A stretch of DNA of 32,931 bases from contig RXJK01000343.1 of NCBI GenBank assembly GCA_003963125.1, positions 1 through 32,931 of the forward strand. The letters are read 5' to 3'. Position 1 is the stretch's first letter. Each line of letters begins with the position of its first letter. Below are positions 17,568-24,535 of the stretch, one piece after another. The notes beneath the pieces are model-generated. The model was not told where the DNA came from and did not search any database. It saw nothing but the letters and a program-made list of their open reading frames with translations. Made by a program: the position numbers and the translations under genes. The DNA comes from Hyphomicrobiales bacterium (GTDB lineage Bacteria > Pseudomonadota > Alphaproteobacteria > Rhizobiales > Hyphomicrobiaceae).

Positions 17568-19490
17568 TCAGAAGCCGCCGAACAGCGAACCGAAGGGGTT
17601 GAAGCCCTCGTCCTTCTGGCCCTTCTTGCGGGCGACGCGCTCGCCCTTCTTCGGCCGTTCGGCGCGCTCGGCCTTCTCCTCGGGGATCGAAGCGGTCGGT
17701 GGTGCGACGCCCGCGACGCGCACCTGCTGGCCTTCCATCGCCGAGGCGACGCGCGCATCGAGGCCGTAGATGTCGGCGAAGTGCTTCACGTTGCCCTCCT
17801 CGTCGGCGACGGCTGTGAAGTACGTGATGTGCACGGGGACGCGCTTGGACAGTTTGATCTCACCGCCGCGCTTGGCGTAGTCGGCCGTCTTGGCGGCGTC
17901 GTAGCCCTTGTCGTAGGCGAGGATCACCTCGGCGAGCTTCACGGGGTTCTGCACGCGCATGCAGCCGTGGCTGAAGGCGCGGACGGCCCCGCCGAAGAGA
18001 TGCCGCTCGGGCGTGTCGTGCATGTAGATGTCGTGCTTGTTGGGGAAGCGAAACTTCACCATGCCGAGCACGTTGCGCGGGCCCGGCGGCTGCACGAAGT
18101 CGTAGCTGCCGACGTTGGCGGACGACCAGTCTACACTGTCGGGATCGATCGGCACGCCACCACGGCTCACCTTCAATCCGTGCGCGGCGAGAACCTGCGA
18201 GGCGAGCGGGTTGCTAGAGAACCAGCCACCGCCCGTGTTGCGCAGCTGCGGACCGAGTTCGTTGGCCTTCATGCCGGGCGGCACGCCCCAGGAGGGGTGG
18301 AAGATCACGAACTGCATGTCGGCGGAGAAGATCACCGTCGGCGAACTCGTCTTGCCGACGACGATGCGCTCGGACAGAACCTGCTTGCCGTTCTCGTAGA
18401 CGGTCGTCATCTGCTCGGGCACGCTGTCCCAGACGTAGAACTCGCCGAGATCGGCCGGCAGCCAGCGCCAACGCTCCATGTTGGCCAGGATGCGGCGCAC
18501 GTCGTCGCTCTTCGACGGCTTCTGGCCCTGATCGTTGAGGGCATTGCGCGTCGCGCCGTTGATGACGCCGGTCGCTTCGAGGCCGCGCTGCTTCTGGAAG
18601 GTCTTCACGGCTGCGACGAGCGTCTCGTCGAGCATGGTGTCCTTGCCGTCGGCCGCTTCGATCGCGAGGCGCTTGCGCACGAGCGCGACGTGCGGATGCT
18701 CCGTGCCCGGGCGGATCGACGGCCCAGAGGGGATCGGCTCGGACGGCGGCGTCGCAGCCTCGTCGCTCTTCACGCCGCGCGCGGCGAGGAGCGCCTTGCG
18801 CAGGTTGTGGAAGCCCGCGTGCTTGGGGTGCAACTCGCGCAGGTAGGCATCGATCTGGTCGTTCACCGCCACGGCGCGGATGAGCGACTTCGGATCGTAG
18901 ATCTGCGGCTTCTGGTCGAAGAGGCGGCTGATGGAGGTCGGATCGAAGCGGCCGCCGCGGGCATGACGCGCGTAGGTCAGCACGGCGACGGCGAGCTTCA
19001 TCTCCGCCTGCGCCAGCACGTCAGCGCTCGCGCCATCGGCCGGCGCCTTGGGCAGATCGAACGCGGACGCCTTGAGGCCCCAGTCATCGGCCTTCGCAAT
19101 CTCCTCGAGCGCGAGCTTGGCGCGCGCGTTGAACGCGCCGCCCTCGATGAAGATGGGCTTTACCGCATTCGCGTAGAAATCGACGAGGGCTGCGATATCT
19201 TCCTTGTCGGCCTTGGGCGGCTGCGCCTGGCGCACCGCGAGCACGATCGCGTCGACGGCGTCGCCGGGCTTGGCCATCGGCACGTCAGCGGGTGCGCCGG
19301 GCGCGACGGGTGCGGGTCCCGACACGTCCGGCGGTGCGAGCGGATCGGGCGTCGAACTTTCCGGGCCGGCGTCGAGATCGAGCGCCGGCGGCTTGCCGGC
19401 AGCCAGAAGCGGCGTGCTCCAAGTGGTGACGGCGGTCCCCGCCAGCAGCGCCAAAGCGAGAACATGGGTTCGCGACATCGCCTGCCTCAT
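17568..19490 (-). CDS. L,D-transpeptidase, YcbB/LdtD-like
   Basis: A periplasmic enzyme expected to make 3-3 (mDAP-mDAP) peptidoglycan cross-links. It has 640 residues from the ATG at 19490 (ribosome-binding site GAGGTG); another ATG at 19478 is possible. A signal peptide runs to about LLAAG. A helical YcbB-type N-terminal domain is followed by a peptidoglycan-binding domain at about 268-320 (LVAAVKTFQKQRGLEATGVING). The YkuD catalytic domain has HDTPERHLFGGAVRAFSHGCMRV, with His508 and Cys510 as the active pair. After the domain the protein ends in a basic tail of about 40 residues (many Lys/Arg) finishing in FNPFGSLFGGF, which I do not recognise. It stands alone between aceE and the BcsS-like gene. 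Confidence 0.88.
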   Translation of the reverse strand: MRQAMSRTHVLALALLAGTAVTTWSTPLLAAGKPPALDLDAGPESSTPDPLAPPDVSGPAPVAPGAPADVPMAKPGDAVDAIVLAVRQAQPPKADKEDIAALVDFYANAVKPIFIEGGAFNARAKLALEEIAKADDWGLKASAFDLPKAPADGASADVLAQAEMKLAVAVLTYARHARGGRFDPTSISRLFDQKPQIYDPKSLIRAVAVNDQIDAYLRELHPKHAGFHNLRKALLAARGVKSDEAATPPSEPIPSGPSIRPGTEHPHVALVRKRLAIEAADGKDTMLDETLVAAVKTFQKQRGLEATGVINGATRNALNDQGQKPSKSDDVRRILANMERWRWLPADLGEFYVWDSVPEQMTTVYENGKQVLSERIVVGKTSSPTVIFSADMQFVIFHPSWGVPPGMKANELGPQLRNTGGGWFSSNPLASQVLAAHGLKVSRGGVPIDPDSVDWSSANVGSYDFVQPPGPRNVLGMVKFRFPNKHDIYMHDTPERHLFGGAVRAFSHGCMRVQNPVKLAEVILAYDKGYDAAKTADYAKRGGEIKLSKRVPVHITYFTAVADEEGNVKHFADIYGLDARVASAMEGQQVRVAGVAPPTASIPEEKAERAERPKKGERVARKKGQKDEGFNPFGSLFGGF

Positions 19491-19785
19491 TTGCACCTCG
19501 TCGACAGTATCGAGAACCACCCGCGTGATTCTTCGAAAAATCTTAGCGCCTCGACACCCAGGCCCCTCAAGGGGCGCGTGTTCACAAGATGTGGACGACG
19601 CGGCCTGCGCTTGTGGAGAACCCTGCCCTGCGCATGTCTTTCATAGATATCACGTTTTCGTGTCGCGGGAGCAAGAGGGTGCCGCCTCCGGCCAAGCTCA
19701 ACCTCGCTCTTCGTCGACCTGCTCAGAGGCTAGGCAGAGTGTGCGCCGCACAAAAATCCTGGGGCGTGGATGACGGCACCGGAGT

Positions 19786-20571
19786 TCAAAAGCGCAGCAG
19801 GAGCAGTAGCGTACCATAGGGCGTGACGCCCGAGCGGAGGCCATAGGCGGCGTCCACGGCATTGGCCGTCGGGTTGGTGGCGACGCCCGCAGAGGCGGCA
19901 AGTTCGCCGGCGGCCCAGTCGTAGCGGAGAAGGCCGCCGATCCGCACCGCAGTGTTTTCGCGCGTGCCCGCAACGCCGGTCTCCAGTCCAGCCGACAGCG
20001 CGGGCAGGACGTGCGCGGCGAGGCGCACGCGCGTCCAATAGGCGTTGCGCAAGGAACTCCAGTTGGCGTCGGTCGCGAGCCAGAAACTGGCGGGCAGATC
20101 GGTCCAGGTTTCGGCGACGAACTTGGGCCCGAACTGCGCCCGGTTCCAAGCGTTCACCAGGTCAGCACGGGAGAGGATGTCGGCATAGCCCCACGCGCCG
20201 GCGAAGGCCTTGATCGTGGTCGCGCCCGATTTGATTTGATATCCGGCGAGCGTTTCGGCGAACGGCGCTAGCCCGTGCGCCCTGCCCGCATCGGATCGAT
20301 ATTCGAAGCCGGATTGACCCGCGACGAGGCGGAAACGAAATCCTTGTTCCTGGAGCGTGCCGAACGGCGACCACGTCGTGCCCGTGTAGAGCGACCATGC
20401 CGTTCGGTAGCTTTCGGCTCCGGTCCACAGTTCGAGGTTGGCGGCATCGCCTTCGGCGCGGGCGGCGGATGGAAGGACCATCGCGACCATCACGGCCGCA
20501 GCGCGGAGCAGGCCCGTGCAAACACGGCAAACTGGCGATCTGGCACGCACGCCGAACATCAAATCCAACAT
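19786..20571 (-). CDS. bcsS: BcsS-like cellulose biosynthesis-associated outer-membrane protein
   Basis: A 261-residue secreted protein: a signal peptide (residues about 20-39, ending SAARA-EGD), then alternating beta-strands with glycine turns, as in a small outer-membrane barrel, ending in a hydrophobic LLLLLRF. The pattern WSPFGTLQEQGFRFRLVAGQSGFEYR, SGATTIKAFAGAWGYADIL and GPKFVAETWTDLPASFW resembles the alphaproteobacterial BcsS family as I remember it. No bcsA, bcsB or bcsZ is in the window, so a role in cellulose export is inferred from family only. The start is uncertain: the ATG at 20571 has a poor ribosome-binding site, and one at 20559 is possible. The upstream DNA is unusually AT-rich. 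Confidence 0.6.
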   Translation of the reverse strand: MLDLMFGVRARSPVCRVCTGLLRAAAVMVAMVLPSAARAEGDAANLELWTGAESYRTAWSLYTGTTWSPFGTLQEQGFRFRLVAGQSGFEYRSDAGRAHGLAPFAETLAGYQIKSGATTIKAFAGAWGYADILSRADLVNAWNRAQFGPKFVAETWTDLPASFWLATDANWSSLRNAYWTRVRLAAHVLPALSAGLETGVAGTRENTAVRIGGLLRYDWAAGELAASAGVATNPTANAVDAAYGLRSGVTPYGTLLLLLRF

Positions 20572-20694
20572 AATGTCGAATTCGAAATCAATATCGAAAA
20601 CTCAACCCGAGCATTAACCAAGATCAGGCGGAGCCGTCAAACGTTTCGCAGTCCGCCAACGGCGCCCGAGACGACACGCGCAGGTTCCCTCACC

Positions 20695-20802
20695 TGTCAT
20701 CCCGGACGGTGCGAAGCACCGATCCGGGACCCAGGGCGATGAGCGGTGACGGCGGCCCCTGAGTCCCGGCTCTCCGCGCTGCGCGCTCCGGCCGGGATGA
20801 CA
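20695..20802. repeat. 108-bp palindromic intergenic repeat, copy A
   Basis: Bounded by TGTCATCCCGG and its complement CCGGGATGACA, with nested dyads inside (GACGGTGCGAAGCACCGATC and the CGCGCTGCGCGC segment). A second copy of exactly the same length lies at 28350-28457, and the first about 42 bases differ at only one site. It sits between the 3' end of the MFS gene and the 5' end of the BcsS-like gene. Confidence 0.8.
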
Positions 20803-20825
20803 AGCGGTGGCCCGATAGCGGGAGG

Positions 20826-22241
20826 TCAGAGGCGGCGCTTGGGGATCGACCAGGCGAGCGCGGCGCCGAGGCCGGCGAAGGCGGCGATCGACAGGAAGGC
20901 GATGCGGAACGCACTGCCCAGATCGGCCTGGAGAAGGGCGAGCTTCTCAGGTCCCAACTGGCGACCCGCCTCGGCGCCCTTGCGCAGGAGGTCGCCGAAC
21001 AGCCCCGCTGCATCGGGGTGGCTCATGGCCAGGGTCGCGAACAGCACGGCGCCGACGAAGGCCGTGCCGCCGGCTGCACCGATCGACCGGGACAACTGCA
21101 CGGAGGCTGCCGCTCGACCGATCGTGTTGGCGCCGGCTGCGTTCTGCACGGTCACCTGCACGACGCCCATCACCGTGCCCATGGATGTGCCGAGGAAGAA
21201 CAGGAACACGCCGAGCCCCGTGCGGCTCATGACGTCGATGGCGAGCGCCAGCACCAATAATCCGACCGTGGCGATGGTCAGGCCGACGGAGGGGAAGACC
21301 GCCGTGAGGCCCGTGCGGCTCACCATTCGCCCCGTCATCATCGAGCCCGTACCGATGCCGAACATCATCGGCAGGAGGACAAAGCCGGTTTCGGCCGCAG
21401 AAGAGCCCGTGCGCACCCGCAGATAGATCGGCAGGAACGTCACGAGCGACACGAGCACCGCGCCGTGGCAGGCGGCGAGCGCGTCGCTGCGCCAGATGGT
21501 GGGCTGGCTGAGCAGGTTCACGGGAAACAGCGGCGTCTCTGCCTCCTTCTCGCGCCGCACCAGGAGCCAGGCGCAGACGACGGCGACCGAGAGCATGAAG
21601 ATCACGCCCGGCAGCGCGGCCAAGCTCATGCGCTGACCGATCTCGAGGGCGAGCAAAAACGGCACGACGAAACCGACGAACAGCACGAGCCCGCGCACGT
21701 CGAAATGCCACGTCTGCTCCACGCTCGAACGCGACGGCAGGCGCGTCGTCAGCGCCATGGCAACGAGCACCAGCGGCACGTTGACGAAGAACACGCTGCG
21801 CCAGCCAAAGTGCTCCGTGAGATAGCCGCCGGCGACGGGGCCGAAAGTGCTCGACGTCACCATGACGGCTGCGAGGTAGCCCTGGTAGCGCGCGCGCTCA
21901 CGCGGCGGAATGGTTTCGCCGATCAGCGATTGCGACAGCGTCATGAGGCCGCCGCCGCCCAGCCCCTGCAGCACGCGCGCGAAGGCGAGGAACTCGACGC
22001 TCGGCGCGATGGCACAGAGGACGGACGATCCGAGGAAGACGCCGAGCGCCAGGAACATCATGCGCTGGCTGCCGTAGATGTCGCGCAACTGCCCGTACAT
22101 GGGCGCGGCGATGGTCGTGGCGATCAGGTAGGCAACGACGATCCAGGACACGCGCTCGACGCTGCCCAGCGCACCGGCGATGGCGGGCAAGGCTGTCGCC
22201 ACGATGGTCTGGTCGCCGACGGCCAGGAACATGGGCAGCAT
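20826..22241 (-). CDS. MFS drug-export-type transporter, DHA2 (EmrB/QacA-like)
   Basis: An inner-membrane proton-driven exporter. The 471 residues are mostly hydrophobic helices. Visible motifs are GDQTIVATALPAIA (motif D1-like, end of helix 1), QLRDIYGSQRMM (motif A), LQGLGGGGLMTLSQSLIGETIPPRERARYQGYL (motifs B and A-like) and GPVAGGYLTEHFGWRSVFFVNVP (motif C). The ATG at 22241 falls inside helix 1. The frame continues upstream 27 more codons with protein-like sequence (GNLFFKVFPSI) but without ATG, GTG or TTG before an in-frame TGA. Removing one G near 22312-22316 would join it to a TTG-started SDGG, so a frameshift or a non-standard start is possible. Substrate unknown. Confidence 0.85.
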   Translation of the reverse strand: MLPMFLAVGDQTIVATALPAIAGALGSVERVSWIVVAYLIATTIAAPMYGQLRDIYGSQRMMFLALGVFLGSSVLCAIAPSVEFLAFARVLQGLGGGGLMTLSQSLIGETIPPRERARYQGYLAAVMVTSSTFGPVAGGYLTEHFGWRSVFFVNVPLVLVAMALTTRLPSRSSVEQTWHFDVRGLVLFVGFVVPFLLALEIGQRMSLAALPGVIFMLSVAVVCAWLLVRREKEAETPLFPVNLLSQPTIWRSDALAACHGAVLVSLVTFLPIYLRVRTGSSAAETGFVLLPMMFGIGTGSMMTGRMVSRTGLTAVFPSVGLTIATVGLLVLALAIDVMSRTGLGVFLFFLGTSMGTVMGVVQVTVQNAAGANTIGRAAASVQLSRSIGAAGGTAFVGAVLFATLAMSHPDAAGLFGDLLRKGAEAGRQLGPEKLALLQADLGSAFRIAFLSIAAFAGLGAALAWSIPKRRL

Positions 22242-22389
22242 GATCGACGGGAAGACCTTGAAGAACAGGTTCCCCGCCGGCTGGCCGGTCTCGTTGCGCG
22301 CGTCGATGGCGCCCTCCGTCGCTCAAGTGCCCGGGTGGAGACCCTGATCTAGACCGACATGGGCCGCTTTCAAAGGGCCTGCAGCGCCC

Positions 22390-22403
22390 GTTCGCGCGCG
22401 AAC
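22390..22403. promoter_or_regulatory. 14-bp perfect palindrome
   Basis: GTTCGCGCGCGAAC in the 228-base gap between the MFS start and the 3' end of the neighbouring outer-membrane protein gene, about 150 bases upstream of the MFS ATG. It could be an operator or part of a terminator; alternating CG also arises by chance in this GC-rich DNA. Confidence 0.25.
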
Positions 22404-22469
22404 CCTTTCGCCCGGGCGCACCAGACCTTCGCGGCCACTTAAGTTCGACGACGGCGCGCCACTCGGCGC

Positions 22470-23387
22470 TCACCAAATGTTGAAGCGCAGGCCCAGTCGG
22501 ATCTGGTGTTCCCAGTTGTCGCCGATGGTCGCCGTTGTGACCTGGTTGGTGGTCAGGCCCTTGGTGGTGAGGGTGGCGGATGCGCCTTGCAGGTACAGCG
22601 CCCGATAGTTGAGATCGATCGCCCAGCGATGGTCGAAAGAGAAGGTGATGCCGGCGTTGGCGGCGGCGGCGAAGGCCGTGCGCCCCGTGCCTTGCGAGCC
22701 GGTGATGTCGAGCGTGCTGCCACCCGAGGTCTCGTGCGCGAGGTAGCTGCGGTCGACCTGGTGATAGACGAGACCGATGCCGCCGCCGACGTAGGGCGTG
22801 ATGCCGCCGCGCGGCAGCAGGTCGATGTAGCCGTTGACGAGGCCGACGGTGCTGACGCTGCGCAAGCTGTCGTGCAGGCTGCCGTTGACCGTCGGATTGC
22901 CGCCGCTCGACGACGTATAGCTGTAGGTGCCGTAGACGTCCGTGGTGCGCTGGCCGCGGAATTCGAGCGTGAGGTCGCCGCGCAGACGCGGCGTGAAGTA
23001 GGCACCGAAGCCGACGCCGCCACCGAAGCTGTCGTTCGTCTTGTCGCTCAGGCTCGAGAAGCCGCTGCCGCCGTAGCCGAACGTGCTGGTGCCGGAGAAC
23101 GTGGTGCCACCGCCCAGACCATAGACGCGGCCAGCCTCAGTGAAGGACGGCCGGCTACCCTGCATGCCGTAGCCGATGTCGGTGCGCAGGTAATAGTTGA
23201 AGCCTTCGCGCACCGGGTGCGCCTCCGGCACGGGGATCGGGGCCGGAATGTCCGACATGTCCTTCAGGCCGGCGTAGAAGGGCAGCGCCATGCGCGTGCC
23301 GAGGTCGAGTTCGGGGGATTGGGCGGCTGCATCGCCGATCAGCGCTGCGAGGGCGATCGGCGCGACGAAGGCCGACAGGATTTTCAT
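22470..23387 (-). CDS. Outer-membrane beta-barrel protein (opacity/OmpA-barrel type)
   Basis: A 305-residue protein with a signal peptide (residues 1-22, ending DAAA-QS) and a C-terminal eight-strand-like barrel pattern. Alternating hydrophobic strands include FNYYLRTDIGYGMQG, SFGGGVGFGAYFTPRLRGDLTLEFRG, GLVNGYIDLLPRGGITPYVGGGIGLVYHQ, AAANAGITFSFDHRWAIDLNYRAL and HQIRLGLRFNIW. The final aromatic residue fits the barrel-assembly signal. It is paralogous in layout to the next gene upstream (23562-24341). The ATG at 23387 begins the signal peptide; the longer open frame is not protein-like. Such proteins often serve as adhesins or structural surface proteins in Rhizobiales; no specific role can be assigned. 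Confidence 0.82.
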   Translation of the reverse strand: MKILSAFVAPIALAALIGDAAAQSPELDLGTRMALPFYAGLKDMSDIPAPIPVPEAHPVREGFNYYLRTDIGYGMQGSRPSFTEAGRVYGLGGGTTFSGTSTFGYGGSGFSSLSDKTNDSFGGGVGFGAYFTPRLRGDLTLEFRGQRTTDVYGTYSYTSSSGGNPTVNGSLHDSLRSVSTVGLVNGYIDLLPRGGITPYVGGGIGLVYHQVDRSYLAHETSGGSTLDITGSQGTGRTAFAAAANAGITFSFDHRWAIDLNYRALYLQGASATLTTKGLTTNQVTTATIGDNWEHQIRLGLRFNIW

Positions 23388-23482
23388 TGCTTCTTGGTCC
23401 TCGTGGTGGATGGGATCGGATCCCGCTCCCGAACGCCTGCAAGACGCCACTACGCCACGAAACCGAAACTCACTCAGAGGCA

Positions 23483-23510
23483 CCGGCACGCCGTCGCTAC
23501 GGCGTGCCGG
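23483..23510 (-). terminator. 12-bp-stem hairpin between the two outer-membrane protein genes
   Basis: CCGGCACGCCGT and ACGGCGTGCCGG pair perfectly around a CGCT loop, 50 bases after the stop of the upstream gene. It has no U-tract on the minus strand, but it is the strongest hairpin in this gap and probably ends or attenuates transcription between the paralogues. Confidence 0.55.
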
Positions 23511-23561
23511 GCCCTTAACATGAACGCGGAAGGCAATACCGGACCCGCGTCCTACTTTCCG

Positions 23562-24341
23562 TCAGCGCAGGTCGTAACGAAGACCGACGCGAAGCTCATG
23601 CGCATCGATGCCACCCGCCTTCGGGCCGGCGATGCCGTTGAAGCTGTTGGGACCGGAGACCGCGTCGCCGAGGTTCAGGTAGCGGTAGCCGAGGTCGAGA
23701 TGCATGCGGCCGGGCTCGGAGACGGCGACGTAGCCATCGTCCTTGATGCCGCCGACGCGCTGGGCGCCGCGGTCGAGGCGGATGCTCGCACCGGCCATCA
23801 GGGCCCAGGCGAGGTTCCACTGCGTCTTGCCCTCGTAGGGGGCGCAGCCGCAACCGTTGGGCGTGTAGAAGCCGCCCGAGGTTTCATTGCGCGAGGTGCC
23901 GATGCCGGCGCCGATGTAAGGATTGAAGCGCTCGCCGGGGCGGAAGTCGTAGTAGAGGTTGGCGAGCAACACCTGGCTGCGCATGGAGAAGTGCGTCGTG
24001 GTCGAGCAGCAGCTCGTACTCGCGGCGTTGATGTCGGTGTTGCCGCGCCATTCATAGGTCACGTCGCCGCGGAAGCCGCGGCCGAAGTAGCGACCGATGC
24101 CGCCACCCAGCGCCCACGTGTCCGAGATCGAGGACGAGGCGATGGTGGGGTGATAGACGGAGACGGTGTCGGAGTTCTGCCAGGCGTAGCTGAAATCGCC
24201 ACGCAGGTACCAGGTCGGAGATGCAGCAACAGGGGCGTAGTCGTCCTTGATGCTGCCGCGCAGATCGCCGCCGGCGTAGGCCGCGGAAAGACTGCAAATC
24301 ATGGCCGCGCCGGCCACGATGGCACGCTTAAGCATACGCAT
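23562..24341 (-). CDS. Outer-membrane beta-barrel protein, paralogue of its neighbour
   Basis: A 259-residue protein with a signal peptide (RAIVAGAAMICSLSAAYA-GG) and repeated barrel strands: WYLRGDFSYAWQNSD, WALGGGIGRYFGRGFRGDVTYEWRG, VLLANLYYDFRPGERFNPYIGAGIGTSRNE, NLAWALMAGASIRLDRG, MHLDLGYRYLNLGDA and HELRVGLRYDLR. The repeated N-P/TPY-G-G-G-IG strand-turn motif also occurs in the 22470-23387 product. A CC pair (STSCCST) and a CGC triplet (PNGCGCAPY) sit in predicted loops, unusual for an outer-membrane barrel. The ribosome-binding site GAGAGGATCC precedes the ATG; Met3 is an alternative start. A consensus CtrA box lies about 80 bases upstream. Confidence 0.83.
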   Translation of the reverse strand: MRMLKRAIVAGAAMICSLSAAYAGGDLRGSIKDDYAPVAASPTWYLRGDFSYAWQNSDTVSVYHPTIASSSISDTWALGGGIGRYFGRGFRGDVTYEWRGNTDINAASTSCCSTTTHFSMRSQVLLANLYYDFRPGERFNPYIGAGIGTSRNETSGGFYTPNGCGCAPYEGKTQWNLAWALMAGASIRLDRGAQRVGGIKDDGYVAVSEPGRMHLDLGYRYLNLGDAVSGPNSFNGIAGPKAGGIDAHELRVGLRYDLR

Positions 24342-24417
24342 GATCGGATCCTCTCACTTGGAACTGCTCGCCAACGGCCGAGCGCACTTCGGTGAGAGGG
24401 AGACTCAGTGAAAACGC

Positions 24418-24433
24418 TTAAGAGCGACTTAAC
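24418..24433. promoter_or_regulatory. CtrA-box match upstream of the outer-membrane protein gene
   Basis: TTAA-N7-TTAAC (TTAAGAGCGACTTAAC) is a full match to the CtrA consensus known from Caulobacter and other alphaproteobacteria. It is 77-92 bases upstream of the ATG at 24341 and is flanked by an imperfect dyad GTGAAAACGC (24408-24417) and GCGTTTCAC (24436-24444). Binding is inferred; CtrA is not encoded in this window. Confidence 0.55.
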
Positions 24434-24535
24434 GGGCGTTTCACGATGAGTCCGCGTGGCAAATCCGCCACGCACAAAGCGATGCGCGTGCGCGCGAACT
24501 GCGCACTGCATGTTTCGCGCAAGGCTGTGTGATGC

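Noticed and set aside
17508-19646. A 712-codon plus-strand open frame
   Set aside because: Antisense to the L,D-transpeptidase, which has full catalytic motifs; no features of its own.
20614-20619. TTAACC upstream of the BcsS-like gene as a CtrA site
   Set aside because: Only a half-site: the position 7 bases before it reads CAAC, not TTAA, so it is not called as a feature.
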